Positions 36,789-45,342 are shown, counted from the first letter of the stretch. The stretch: DNA of 64,000 bases from UBA966 sp046350355 (GCA_046350355.1 JAXMAN010000001.1:682001-746000); one strand, 5' to 3'. The notes: generated by a model from the sequence alone, not told the origin. Translations and numbers: made by a program.

Positions 36789-37879
36789 GCGCGCGCGCGC
36801 GGCTGCTGGCGGCGGCGATGGCGATGGCGCCGCTCGCGTTCGCGCTGCCCGCGTCGGCGCAGCAGGTGCGCGTGGGCGACCGCAGGCCGCGCGGGCTCGA
36901 GTCGATCCCGATCACGACGACGCAGGATCCGGTCCCCTGGAGCCCGACGCGGCTCGAGGGAGTCGCCCCCGATCCCGCCGTCACCGCGCTCGTGCGCGAC
37001 CTGGACGCGCGCGACTTCGCCGTGCGCGCCAAGGCGACGACCGCGCTCCACCAGCCCGCGGTCCCCGACGAGCAGCTCTACGTCCACCTTGCGCGCGGCG
37101 GGCTCTCGGCGGAGGCGCACGCGCGCCTGCTGCAGGTGGCGCGCTCGCGGCTGCTCAACGCGCCGCGCGGGGCGCTGGGAATCCAGATGGCCAGCCGCGT
37201 CGAGGAGACCGACGGCGTCACGGTAACGGCGCTCGTGCCGAACATGCCGGCGCAGAAGGTGCTGCGGCCGGGGGACCGCATCGTGCGCATCGACGGACAT
37301 CCGATCCGCGTCGCGCAGCAGCTCACAGCGGTCGTGCAGCTTCGGCGCCCCGGCGACCGCGTGAAGGTGCTCGTGATGCGCGGCGAGCGCGACGAGCTGG
37401 GCCGCGTCAAGGGCGGACCCGACGGCCGCCCGGTGGAGACGCCGGTGGAGGTGGAGCTCGAGCTGGGTTCGCGCGAGGACCTCGACCGCTTCGGCGACGG
37501 CGGCGTCGACGTGCCGCAGATCGACGGCGGGCGCGACCGCCTGGCGACGCTGCTCTCGCAGGCGTTCCCGGGTCCCGTCCTCACGCTGCCGGTGGAGCCG
37601 GTCGCGGGCGAGACGCCCGACGTCGACTCGCATCCCGACATCGCGCAGCTCAAGGAGCTCGTCGAGCATCCCGAGCAGCTCCAGGGCGGCGCGGGCATGC
37701 GCGCGATGCTGCGCGCGCGTCTCTCCGCGCTCGAGGCCGCGGCGCGCATCCCGGGGCTCTCGCCCGCGGAGCAGGCGTGGCTGCAGGCGGTCGCGGACCG
37801 CTTCCGTGCGCTCATCCCGCCGGAACTGCGGCCGGACGCGCCGGCGGAACCCGCGGCGCGCGAGCCGCGCGAGCAGTGA
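36785..37879 (+). CDS. Secreted PDZ-domain protein
   Basis: 364 residues from the ATG at 36785, overlapping the kinase gene. A signal peptide ends LPASAQQ. Residues about 130-205 form one PDZ domain (GALGIQMASRVEETDG, LVPNMPAQKVLRPGDRIVRI, DGHPIRVAQQL). There is no protease domain, so it is a periplasmic adaptor or regulator. The C-terminal 100 residues are helical and Pro-rich. It is the last gene of the tpiA-secG-yicC cluster. No cargo can be inferred. Confidence 0.78.
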   Translation: MSARARLLAAAMAMAPLAFALPASAQQVRVGDRRPRGLESIPITTTQDPVPWSPTRLEGVAPDPAVTALVRDLDARDFAVRAKATTALHQPAVPDEQLYVHLARGGLSAEAHARLLQVARSRLLNAPRGALGIQMASRVEETDGVTVTALVPNMPAQKVLRPGDRIVRIDGHPIRVAQQLTAVVQLRRPGDRVKVLVMRGERDELGRVKGGPDGRPVETPVEVELELGSREDLDRFGDGGVDVPQIDGGRDRLATLLSQAFPGPVLTLPVEPVAGETPDVDSHPDIAQLKELVEHPEQLQGGAGMRAMLRARLSALEAAARIPGLSPAEQAWLQAVADRFRALIPPELRPDAPAEPAAREPREQ

Positions 37880-37960
37880 GAACCGCAGGATTCACGCGTC
37901 ACACGCGCTGCAAACTTCCACAGCCGAACCGGGGTCTGGCCGTCGCGGAAAAGTCGGCGG

Positions 37961-38002
37961 GAAAAAACAACGCGCCGCGGACCGTGAGGTCAACGCGGCG
38001 CG
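37961..38002 (-). terminator. Terminator of adk
   Basis: Stem CGCGCCGCG (37971-37979) with CGCGGCGCG (37994-38002), continued inward by GACC/GGTC after an AA bulge and capped by a GTGA loop. On the minus strand it is followed by TTGTTTTTT, which is a strong intrinsic signal about 86 nt after the adk stop. The rest of 37880-38087 shows no gene. Confidence 0.85.
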
Positions 38003-38087
38003 CTTCCGGGGGCTCGTGCCGGAGACCGTTGCCGGTCCCGACGGGGAGTATTCAAGCACCAGAGGTAGTGCCTGTCAAGGGGAAGAC

Positions 38088-38717
38088 TCACAATTTCGGG
38101 TCGCCCGAGAGCGGATTCCGGAAATGCCCGTCCTGCACCGGCGCGACGATGTCGAGGATGCGCTGCAGGATCAGCGCGGGGGAACCGATCGCGTCGACCT
38201 CGTGCACCACCTGCTTGGGATAGTGAGAGATCACTGGTGCGGTTTCCTTCTCATAGACATCGAAGCGACGTCGGATAACCTTCTCATCCGCGTCGTCCAG
38301 GCGATTTTCTTTCAGAGCGCGCCGACGCATGCGCATGACCATCGCGTCGACGTCGCGGCAGACCAGGTGGATCACCTTGAGCACATCGAGGTACGGATCG
38401 AGCGCCTTGGCCTGGGCCAGGTTGCGCGGAATTCCATCGAGCACCAGGATGTCGAAATTGGGCTTGTAGATGCTGAGGACCGTCTGCGCGTGGATGTTGG
38501 TCTTCCACATGTCGATGGTCAGCTCGTCCGGCACGAGCTCGCCGCGCGAGCTGTAGGCCAGGAAGGACTTGCCCAGATCGCTGGACATGTCGAGCGAACG
38601 GAAGACGTCCCCGCAGGCGAGGTGGAAGAAGCCGGGGATGTGCCCGAGGATCTTGCCCTGGGTCCCCTTGCCGACGCCGGGAGCGCCGAAAAGCAGGATG
38701 GTCTTGTAGCGATTCAT
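38088..38717 (-). CDS. adk: Adenylate kinase, short-LID form
   Basis: 209 residues from the ATG at 38717. P-loop FGAPGVGKGTQGK, AMP-site Arg region LACGDVFRSLD, and DGIPRNLAQAKAL are present. The LID is short (RALKENRLDDADEKVIRRR) and lacks the four-Cys zinc module of Gram-positive enzymes, as in eukaryotic AK1 and UMP/CMP kinases, so it might act on UMP/CMP as well. A longer in-frame start at 38819 would overlap recJ and is rejected. TACGCT ends 8 nt before the ATG. Divergent from recJ. Confidence 0.88.
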   Translation of the reverse strand: MNRYKTILLFGAPGVGKGTQGKILGHIPGFFHLACGDVFRSLDMSSDLGKSFLAYSSRGELVPDELTIDMWKTNIHAQTVLSIYKPNFDILVLDGIPRNLAQAKALDPYLDVLKVIHLVCRDVDAMVMRMRRRALKENRLDDADEKVIRRRFDVYEKETAPVISHYPKQVVHEVDAIGSPALILQRILDIVAPVQDGHFRNPLSGDPKL

Positions 38718-38781
38718 CGCGGGAGAGCGTACCGATCCCGCACGGGGGCCGCGACCCTCCGCGGGCCGTAGGCTTGGGCGC
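38718..38781. promoter_or_regulatory. Divergent adk/recJ promoters
   Basis: TACGCT (38726-38731, minus strand) lies 8 nt before adk and TAGGCT (38769-38774, plus strand) 7 nt before recJ. With 37 bp between them the two upstream regions overlap. No Shine-Dalgarno sequence is visible on either side. Confidence 0.45.
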
Positions 38782-40527
38782 ATGACGACGCTTTCCACGC
38801 GCTGGATCGCCCTGGGCACGACGGCCCCCGGTCCGGACGCGGGATCGCTCCTGGAACGGGTCCTGCAGGTCCGGGGAATCCCCGCCGACGAGCGTGGCCG
38901 GGAGATCCTCCTCGCCCCCCGCGCGGGGCACCTGCACGCGCCGCGGACGCTGCCGGGGGCGACCGAGGTCGCGCAGCGCCTGGAAGCGGCGGTGCGCGCC
39001 GGGCGCCCGGTGGCGGTCTACGGCGACTACGACGCCGACGGCATCACCGCGACGGCGGTCCTCATGCGCACGCTGCGTGCGGCCGATCCCGCCGCGGACA
39101 TCCGCGCGTACATCCCCGACCGCATCGACGAGGGGTACGGACTCAACGAGGGCGCGCTCGAGGCGCTCGCCGCGCAGGGCGTGCGCACCGTCGTCACCGT
39201 CGATTGCGGCGTCACCGCGGTCGAGCCCGCACGGCGCGCGCGCGAGCTCGGGCTCGAGCTGCTCATCACCGACCACCACACGGCGGAGGCGGGAAGCGTC
39301 GCGCCGGCGGACGCGGTCGCGCATCCGGCGCTGCCCGAGGGACCGCGCGCGCCCTTCGAGGCGCTCTGCGGCGCGGCCGTCGCCTTCAAGGTGGCGAGCG
39401 AGTTCGCGCGCCTCTGGTGCGGCGGCGAGCGCGTCGCCAAGGTCTTCACCTCCGCGCTCTCGCAGGCGATGCCGCTGGTGGCGATGGGCACCGTCGCGGA
39501 CGTGGTGCCGCTGGTGGACGAGAACCGCGTCTTCGTCGCGCGCGGGCTGGCGGTGATGCGCACCGCCGCCGTCGCGGGCGTGACGGCGCTGCTGGAGGAC
39601 GCGCAGCTCGGCGAGGGGCGCGCGGTCGAGGCCTCCGACGTGGGATTCCGGCTGGGCCCGCGCCTGAACGCGATCGGCCGCCTGGGCCACGCGCGCGAGG
39701 CGGTCGAGCTGCTGCTCACCGACGACCTCGCGCGCGCCCGCGCCCTGGCGCGCGTGCTGGCGATGCACAACGAGCGCCGCCGCGAGCTGGAGCGCGCGAT
39801 CTTCGAGCAGGCGTGCGAGCGCGTCGACGCGCTGCCCGGCGCCGCGGACGCGGGCGCGATCGTGCTCGCCGACGCGCGCTGGCACGAGGGGGTCGTCGGC
39901 ATCGTCGCGCAGAAGATCGCCGAGCGCTACGGGCGGCCCGCGATCCTGATGTCGCTGCGCGGCGACGGCACCGCCAAGGGCAGCGGCCGCAGCGTCGAGG
40001 GAGTCGACATCCTCGCGGCCGTGCACGGCGCCGCGCGCGGGCTGCTGCTGCGCGGCGGCGGGCACGCCTTCGCGGTGGGCGTCACCGTGCGCGAGGAGGA
40101 CGTGCCCACCTTCGCCGAGCGCGTCGCGGGCGCGTGCGCGCAGGCGCGCGGCGAGGCGCCGGTGGGCGCGACCTTCCGCTACGAGGCGGTCGCCGCGCCG
40201 CAGGAGTTCACGCGCGAGGCGGTCGAGCAGCTCCAGCAGCTTGCGCCCTTCGGCCGCGGCAATCCCGATCCGGTCTTCCTGCTGCAGCGGGTGCGCCCGG
40301 TCGCGCCGCCGCAGTGCTTCGGCGCGGACCGCCGCCACCTGGAGATCGCGCTGCCCGGCTCGCCGCGGGCGCTGCGCGCGGTCTGGTGGGGCGGCGCGGC
40401 GCGCGGCGCGTCGGTGCGCGCGGCGACGGGCGTGGACCTGCTGGTGAAGGCGCGCATCGACAGCTTCCGCGGACGCGAGTCCGTGCAGCTCGTCGTGGTG
40501 GACGCGCGGCCGTCCGCGGGGGGCTGA
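38782..40527 (+). CDS. recJ: Single-stranded-DNA-specific exonuclease RecJ
   Basis: 581 residues, the family's usual length. DHH motifs are intact: YGDYDADG, VDCGVT, TDHHTA and MGTVADVVPLVDENR. The DHHA1 domain ends with RGGGHAFAVGVTV, and a C-terminal OB-like region (FGRGNPDPVFL, LLVKARIDSF) follows. It degrades ssDNA 5' to 3' in recombination and mismatch repair. It converges on the pyrophosphorylase gene with a 3-bp gap. The ATG is chosen because it follows TAGGCT by 7 nt. Confidence 0.95.
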   Translation: MTTLSTRWIALGTTAPGPDAGSLLERVLQVRGIPADERGREILLAPRAGHLHAPRTLPGATEVAQRLEAAVRAGRPVAVYGDYDADGITATAVLMRTLRAADPAADIRAYIPDRIDEGYGLNEGALEALAAQGVRTVVTVDCGVTAVEPARRARELGLELLITDHHTAEAGSVAPADAVAHPALPEGPRAPFEALCGAAVAFKVASEFARLWCGGERVAKVFTSALSQAMPLVAMGTVADVVPLVDENRVFVARGLAVMRTAAVAGVTALLEDAQLGEGRAVEASDVGFRLGPRLNAIGRLGHAREAVELLLTDDLARARALARVLAMHNERRRELERAIFEQACERVDALPGAADAGAIVLADARWHEGVVGIVAQKIAERYGRPAILMSLRGDGTAKGSGRSVEGVDILAAVHGAARGLLLRGGGHAFAVGVTVREEDVPTFAERVAGACAQARGEAPVGATFRYEAVAAPQEFTREAVEQLQQLAPFGRGNPDPVFLLQRVRPVAPPQCFGADRRHLEIALPGSPRALRAVWWGGAARGASVRAATGVDLLVKARIDSFRGRESVQLVVVDARPSAGG

Positions 40528-40530
40528 GCG

Positions 40531-41940
40531 CTAGAGCAGGATCTCGCCGCCGGCGGGGATCGCCTTGGCGGGCGGGTGCCGGCGCAGGTCGTCGGCGCTG
40601 CGCGCGGTGAGCGGGGAGATCTCGACGATGCAGTTGGGCGCGCCGTTGGCGTGCAGCGGCACGGGCACGGCGGCCTCGCGCAGCCAGCGCACGGCGCGCT
40701 CGACCTGCAGCGCGCGGCTGGTGGCGGGGCTGTCCTCGCCGGTGGCGTTCTTGATCGGCGCGAACTCCTCGACGCGGTCGGTGCGCAGCACGATCGGGGA
40801 CTCCGCCTCGCGCAGCGCGTCGAAGACGAAGGTCTCCAGCTTGATCGCGTTGGGCTCCGCGGGCTCGACGCGCGCGCCGGTCGCGAGGTCGATGTGCGGG
40901 ACCTTCTTGGTCGCGCGGTGCCAGGGGAGGATCGAGCCCAGCGGGTGGTCGGTGATGCGGCGGATGAACTCGACGCCGATGGCGTGGATCGCGATCGAAC
41001 CCTCGCCGTACTGGATCTCGCCCTGCGGATCGCGCGCCTGCAGGATCTCCTGCGGCGCGTCGCTGTACTCGAGCACCGTCAGGCGCGGCGCCTTCACGAA
41101 GACGCCGACCTTCTCGCCCGGATCGCGCTTGAGGACGCTCTTGCTGGACATCTCCGCGCTGGAGTCGGGCGCGGCGACGTGCAGGCCCAGGAAGAGCGGA
41201 TCCACCACGTGCACGTTGGGGTTGTCGACCTGGAAGTAGCAGAGGTGCTCGACGCCCAGCGAGCGCATGTGGTCGAGCGCGCCGGACGCGCGCAGCGCCT
41301 TCAGCGAGCCGCCGTGGCCGTCGGGATTGAGCGCGGGCTGCCAGGGATCGTCGAGCAGGACGAGCCCCTCGGGCGTCACGCTGGGGACCATGCCCTGCAT
41401 GAAGAGCATCGTGTCCGAGCGCGGGCGGCCGAACCAGCGGTTGTCCTCGAAGAAGCGCTCGGTCTCCTCGTGGTTGACGTCGCTGGTCATCACGTACCAG
41501 GGGATCTTCACGCCGTAGGCGCGCTCGGCGGCGAGGATCTGCTCCGCGAAGACGCGAAAGAGCGGCTTGCCCGCCACCGGCGTCGCGGGGAAGGTGCCCT
41601 TGGGGCCGCGCCAGCCCAGGCGCGTGCCCTGGCCGCCGGCGACGATGAAGGCCGCGACCTTGCCGCGCCGCACGAGCTCCGCGCCGATGCCGCGGTACTT
41701 CTCCGCGTCGGCCATGGTGCGCAGGTAGGGGCGCACGGGGCGGATGTCGCCCGCGGCGGGACGCTTGAGCGAGGCGGCCTGCGCGAGCATCGAGGCGAGG
41801 TGCTCCAGCGGCAGCCGCGCGATCTCCGCGAGCAGGTGCGCGCGCTGCTTCTCGTCCAGGCGGTCCCAGAAGGCGAGCAGGTGCATCTGCCCGGCGCGCT
41901 CCAGGCGCTGCTTCGTCTCGTTGAGGCTCGGTGTGGACAT
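40531..41940 (-). CDS. UDP-N-acetylhexosamine pyrophosphorylase-like UDP-sugar pyrophosphorylase
   Basis: 469 residues. The nucleotide-binding loop VAGGQGTRLGWRGPKGTFP, the TSDVNHEETERFF motif, ALNPDGHGGSLKALR and YFQVDNPNVHVVDP match the eukaryotic-type UAP1/UGP family, unlike the bacterial GlmU or GalU folds. Likely reaction: UTP plus sugar-1-phosphate to UDP-sugar. Which sugar is uncertain. It lies 7 bp upstream of phoU on the minus strand, apparently a chance pairing. Confidence 0.88.
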   Translation of the reverse strand: MSTPSLNETKQRLERAGQMHLLAFWDRLDEKQRAHLLAEIARLPLEHLASMLAQAASLKRPAAGDIRPVRPYLRTMADAEKYRGIGAELVRRGKVAAFIVAGGQGTRLGWRGPKGTFPATPVAGKPLFRVFAEQILAAERAYGVKIPWYVMTSDVNHEETERFFEDNRWFGRPRSDTMLFMQGMVPSVTPEGLVLLDDPWQPALNPDGHGGSLKALRASGALDHMRSLGVEHLCYFQVDNPNVHVVDPLFLGLHVAAPDSSAEMSSKSVLKRDPGEKVGVFVKAPRLTVLEYSDAPQEILQARDPQGEIQYGEGSIAIHAIGVEFIRRITDHPLGSILPWHRATKKVPHIDLATGARVEPAEPNAIKLETFVFDALREAESPIVLRTDRVEEFAPIKNATGEDSPATSRALQVERAVRWLREAAVPVPLHANGAPNCIVEISPLTARSADDLRRHPPAKAIPAGGEILL

Positions 41941-41947
41941 CGCGTCG

Positions 41948-42628
41948 TCAGCCCTTGGGGGAGGTCGGCTCGCTCCAGCCCTCGGGCCGGTGGCGGACGA
42001 TGAGCCCGCTCTCGAGGTAGATGACCTGCTCGCAGACGTTGGTGCAGTGGTCGGCGATCCGCTCCACGCTCTTGGTCACGCTCATCAGGCCGAAGGCGAA
42101 GCGCACGCTCAGGTGGCCCGAGGCGACCTGCTCCTGCGAGTTGAGCACGATCTCCTTCTTGAAGCGCTCGACCGTGTCGTCGAAGAGCAGGACCTGGCGC
42201 GCGAGGTTCGCGTCGTGGCGGCTGAAGGCGCGGTTGGTGTCGCGCAGCATGCCGAGCACGCTGTTGGACATCACGCGGAAGGTGTCGGGGATGCGGATCT
42301 GCCGCACGCGCTCGTCCAGCACGCGCTCGGCGATGCTGACGCCGCAGTCGGCGATGCGCTCGTACTCGTTGTTGAGCTTGACCAGCGTGAGCACGCGGCG
42401 GATCTCGTGCTCGTCGGACTGCCCCATGCCCAGCAGGGGGACGGAGCGCTTCTCGATCTCGACGTCGATGCGGTCGATCTCGTCGTCGAGCGCGCCGATG
42501 CGTCCGGCCTTCTCCAGGTCCAGGTCGAAGTAGCTCTCGACGGAGAGCGTGCAGAGATCGAGGACGCGCGCGGCCTGCTCGATCAGCTCTCGCTCGAGCG
42601 CGTCGAGCCGCTCGTGGAAGGAGGACAT
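41948..42628 (-). CDS. phoU: PhoU-like phosphate-transport regulator
   Basis: 226 residues from the ATG at 42628. Two three-helix PhoU repeats are visible, each with the metal-binding E-x-x-x-D pattern (LNNEYERIADCGVSIAERV and MSVTKSVERIADHCTNVCEQV). PhoU links the Pst transporter to PhoR and controls phosphate. No pst genes are in the window. TAGGAT ends 7 nt before the ATG. It is divergent from pdxJ across 64 bp. Confidence 0.88.
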   Translation of the reverse strand: MSSFHERLDALERELIEQAARVLDLCTLSVESYFDLDLEKAGRIGALDDEIDRIDVEIEKRSVPLLGMGQSDEHEIRRVLTLVKLNNEYERIADCGVSIAERVLDERVRQIRIPDTFRVMSNSVLGMLRDTNRAFSRHDANLARQVLLFDDTVERFKKEIVLNSQEQVASGHLSVRFAFGLMSVTKSVERIADHCTNVCEQVIYLESGLIVRHRPEGWSEPTSPKG

Positions 42629-42692
42629 GCGGCGGATCCTACCTGCGCGCCGGGGGCGCCCCGCGGCGCGGCCTATACTTGCGCGCTTTCCC
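42629..42692. promoter_or_regulatory. Divergent phoU/pdxJ promoters
   Basis: TAGGAT (42636-42641, minus strand) ends 7 nt before phoU. TATACT (42674-42679, plus strand), the best -10 in this stretch, ends 13 nt before pdxJ. 32 bp separate the boxes. Confidence 0.5.
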
Positions 42693-43475
42693 ATGATCGG
42701 ACTCGGCGTCAACATCGACCATGTCGCGACCGTCCGGCAGGCCCGCCGCACTTGGGAGCCCGACCCCGTCGCCGCCGCGCACGAGGCGGTGCTCGGCGGC
42801 GCCGACGGCATCACCGTGCACCTGCGCGAGGACCGCCGCCACATCCAGGACGCGGACGTCGAGCGCCTGCGCGCGGCGATCCCCGTCAAGCTGAACTTCG
42901 AGATGGCCGCCACCGCCGAGATGATCGGCATCGCGCTGCGCATCCGCCCCGCGATGGCGATGTTCGTCCCCGAGGCGCGCCACGAGATCACCACCGAGGG
43001 CGGCCTCGACGTGCTGGCGCAGGAGGCGCGCGTGCGCGAGGCGATCGCCCGCCTGCGCGGCGCGGGCATCCAGACGAGCCTCTTCATCGACGCGGATCCC
43101 GCGCAGATCGACGCCGCCGCCCGCGTGGGCGCGGAGGTCTGCGAGATCCACACCGGCCCCTACGCGCACGCGGCGCACGCCGCCGAGGCGCCGGGCGCGG
43201 GCCCCGCGGCCGCCGCGCACGCCGCCGCCGAGCTCGCCAAGGTCCGCGAAGCGGGCGCGCGCATCCGCGCCGCCGGCATGCAGTTCAACGCCGGCCACGC
43301 GCTCAACTACCGCAACGTGCGCCCCGTGGCCGCGCTGGAGGGCGTCGCGGAGCTGCACATCGGCCACGCGATCGTCAGCCGCGCGGTCTTCGTCGGTCTT
43401 CGCGAGGCGGTGCGCGAGATGAAGTCGCTCATGGTCGAGGGGGCATCGTCGGCGCGCGTACAATCGCCGCGATGA
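42693..43475 (+). CDS. pdxJ: Pyridoxine 5'-phosphate synthase
   Basis: 260 residues from the ATG at 42693. GVNIDHVATVRQARR, GADGITVHLREDRRHI, KLNFEMAAT and the FNAGHALNYRNV motif match PdxJ throughout, with catalytic His and Glu residues intact. It condenses 3-amino-2-oxopropyl phosphate with DXP to make vitamin B6. An Ala-rich insertion (about residues 160-185) sits in a loop after HTGPYAH. The stop overlaps the dapA ATG (ATGA), so they are coupled. Confidence 0.95.
   Translation: MIGLGVNIDHVATVRQARRTWEPDPVAAAHEAVLGGADGITVHLREDRRHIQDADVERLRAAIPVKLNFEMAATAEMIGIALRIRPAMAMFVPEARHEITTEGGLDVLAQEARVREAIARLRGAGIQTSLFIDADPAQIDAAARVGAEVCEIHTGPYAHAAHAAEAPGAGPAAAAHAAAELAKVREAGARIRAAGMQFNAGHALNYRNVRPVAALEGVAELHIGHAIVSRAVFVGLREAVREMKSLMVEGASSARVQSPR
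43459..43464 (+). promoter_or_regulatory. -10-like box of dapA inside the pdxJ 3' end
   Basis: TACAAT ends 7 nt before the dapA ATG, inside the last codons of pdxJ. dapA may therefore have its own leaderless transcript in addition to read-through from pdxJ. Confidence 0.45.
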
Positions 43476-44413
43476 CCACCGAACGCCTCGCCTTCCGCGG
43501 CTGCTACACCGCGATCGTCACGCCCTTCTCCGCCGACGGCACGACCGTCGACGCGGCGCGCCTGGAGCGCAACATCCGGCTGCAGGCCGAGGGCGGCGTG
43601 ACGGGCATCGTGCCCTGCGGCACCACCGGCGAGAGCCCGACCCTCTCCGAGGCGGAGCACACGCTCGTCGTCGAGCGCGCCGTGCAGGTCGGCCGCCCGC
43701 TGGGGCTGCAGGTCGTCGCGGGCGCCGGCTCCAACTCCACCGCGCACGCCGTGCACCTGCAGAAGCTCGCGAAGAAGCTCGGCGCCGACGCGGGCCTCCA
43801 GGTCACGCCCTACTACAACAAGCCCTCGCAGGAGGGCATCTACCGCCACTTCATGGCCGTCGCCGACAGCTGCGACCTGCCGGTCATGCTCTACAACATC
43901 CCCGGCCGCTCCGGCGTGGCGATCCTGCCCGAGACCGTCGAGCGCCTGGCCGCGCATCCGAACATCCGCGCCATCAAGGAGGCGACCGGCTCGATGGACA
44001 GCGCCAGCGAGATCCGCCAGCGCTGCGGCATCGCGCTGCTCTCGGGCGACGACAGCCTGACGCCAAGCTTCGCGGCCGTCGGCGCCGTCGGCGTCGTGAG
44101 CGTGCTGAGCAACCTCCTGCCCGCGCGCGTCGCCAAGCTGTGCGCGCTCCTCGCCGCCAACGACTTCCGCGGCGCGCTCGAGGTGCACATGGCGATGTTC
44201 CCCCTCTCCAAGGGCATGCTCTCCCTCGACGTGAACCCCGTCCCGCTCAAGGCCGCCCTCGCGCTGCTGGGCGCCGACACCGGCATGGTGCGCCTGCCGC
44301 TCGCGCCCGCCTCCGCCGCGACCGTCGCGCGCGTGCGCGAGCTCCTGCGCGGCGTCGGCCTCGAGCCCGCCGCCCAGCCCGCCGGCGGCCCGCTCGCGGG
44401 AGCCGCTCGGTGA
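43472..44413 (+). CDS. dapA: 4-hydroxy-tetrahydrodipicolinate synthase
   Basis: 313 residues from the ATG at 43472. GCYTAIVTPF at the start, the substrate loop CGTTGESPTLS, catalytic Tyr in YYNKPSQEG and Schiff-base Lys in AIKEATGSMD, and the LSGDDSLTP motif are intact. It forms the first committed intermediate of lysine and diaminopimelate synthesis. About 20 residues of Ala/Pro/Gly tail follow the usual end. The stop overlaps the nudix GTG (GTGA). Confidence 0.95.
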   Translation: MTTERLAFRGCYTAIVTPFSADGTTVDAARLERNIRLQAEGGVTGIVPCGTTGESPTLSEAEHTLVVERAVQVGRPLGLQVVAGAGSNSTAHAVHLQKLAKKLGADAGLQVTPYYNKPSQEGIYRHFMAVADSCDLPVMLYNIPGRSGVAILPETVERLAAHPNIRAIKEATGSMDSASEIRQRCGIALLSGDDSLTPSFAAVGAVGVVSVLSNLLPARVAKLCALLAANDFRGALEVHMAMFPLSKGMLSLDVNPVPLKAALALLGADTGMVRLPLAPASAATVARVRELLRGVGLEPAAQPAGGPLAGAAR

Positions 44414-44943
44414 GCACGCTGCACGCCCCGCAGTACGACACCCGCAACCTTCCCTACAAGGTCGCGGTCCTCTGCTACCTCTTCGACGCGCAGGACCGCC
44501 TGCTGATGCTCCACCGGCGCAAGCCGCCGAACATCGACATGTACTCGCCCGTCGGCGGCAAGATCGAGATCTCCCGCGGCGAGAGCCCGCACGAGTGCGC
44601 CGTCCGCGAGGTCCACGAGGAGACCGGCCTCCAGCTCCGCGACGACGAGATGCGCCTCATGGGCATGGTGAGCGAGCGCGCCTACCAGGGCGAGATGCAC
44701 TGGCTCATCTTCCTCTTCGAGTGCACGCGCCCGATCCGCGCCGAGGAGGTGCCCGTGCGCGAGTTCGACGAGGGCCGCCTCGAGTGGATCCCGAGCGCGC
44801 AGATCGAACAGCTGCCGATCCCGACGACGGACCGCGAGATCATGTGGCCGACGGTGCGGGCGCATCGCGGCGGGTTCTTCGCGGTCGACATCGACTGCAG
44901 CGTGACGCCGATGCGGCATTGGCTGCGGGAGTCGCGCAAGTAG
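44410..44943 (+). CDS. NUDIX hydrolase
   Basis: 177 residues from GTG 44410, overlapping dapA by 4 bp. The Nudix box is GGKIE-ISR-GESPHECAVREVHEETGL (written in parts: GGKIE, RGESPHECAVREVHEETG). Two or so extra residues lie between GGKIE and RGES compared with the consensus GX5EX7REUXEEXGU. The strand GMVSERAYQGEMHWLIF and LEWIPSAQIEQLPIP follow as usual. The substrate (8-oxo-dGTP, ADP-ribose or other) cannot be inferred. It closes the pdxJ-dapA operon. Confidence 0.85.
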   Translation: MSTLHAPQYDTRNLPYKVAVLCYLFDAQDRLLMLHRRKPPNIDMYSPVGGKIEISRGESPHECAVREVHEETGLQLRDDEMRLMGMVSERAYQGEMHWLIFLFECTRPIRAEEVPVREFDEGRLEWIPSAQIEQLPIPTTDREIMWPTVRAHRGGFFAVDIDCSVTPMRHWLRESRK

Positions 44944-44997
44944 GAGATCCGTGGGGGGCGTGCGGTCTGTGCGTGAAGCCTGGACGCCTCTGCGTTT

Positions 44998-45086
44998 CCG
45001 GGGGGTCGCAGTCGCTCAGACAGTCCTCGCCGACGGCTCCGAAGACTCCGCCCTCGGCTGCGGAACTCGCTTGGTGCGACCCCCCG
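44998..45086 (+). repeat. Hairpin unit, left copy
   Basis: A 77-nt core (45004-45080) matches the reverse complement of 45244-45320 at 69 of 77 positions with no gaps. Its own ends pair: CCGGGGGTCGCA against TGCGACCCCCCGG, a stem of 12 bp with one bulged C. The copy at the right has a different stem sequence that also pairs, so the stem covaries while the internal core is conserved. Confidence 0.7.
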
Positions 45087-45238
45087 GAGACGCGGCGGCT
45101 CGGGGCGCATGCGGACGGTCGCACGAGCGGCGGATGCACGCACTCACGGAGATCGAACGCAACGGCGTCGAAGGCACACAGACGCCGACCGCGCCACCGT
45201 TGTTCGGGTGATCCACCGCCCGACGCGGCGCCAGGCGG

Positions 45239-45326
45239 CCTGCGGCCGCACAAAGCGAGTTCCGCAGCCGGCCGCGGAGTCTTCGGAGCGGACGGCGAGG
45301 ACTGTCTGAGCGACTGCGGCCGCAGG
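45239..45326 (-). repeat. Hairpin unit, right copy (inverted)
   Basis: Same core as the left copy on the opposite strand (45320 down to 45244). Its ends pair as CCTGCGGCCGCA with TGCGGCCGCAGG, 12 bp without mismatch. In the stem, the left unit's T-A pair is C-G here, and the outer three pairs differ but stay paired. The eight core differences are clustered at positions 2, 29, 31, 48-50, 69 and 75. Confidence 0.7.
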
Positions 45327-45342
45327 ACGCCCCGCGCCGCGC

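Noticed and set aside
37880..38087. Possible small RNA between the PDZ and adk genes.
   Set aside because: The only structure is the adk terminator hairpin; no promoter box is seen in the gap.
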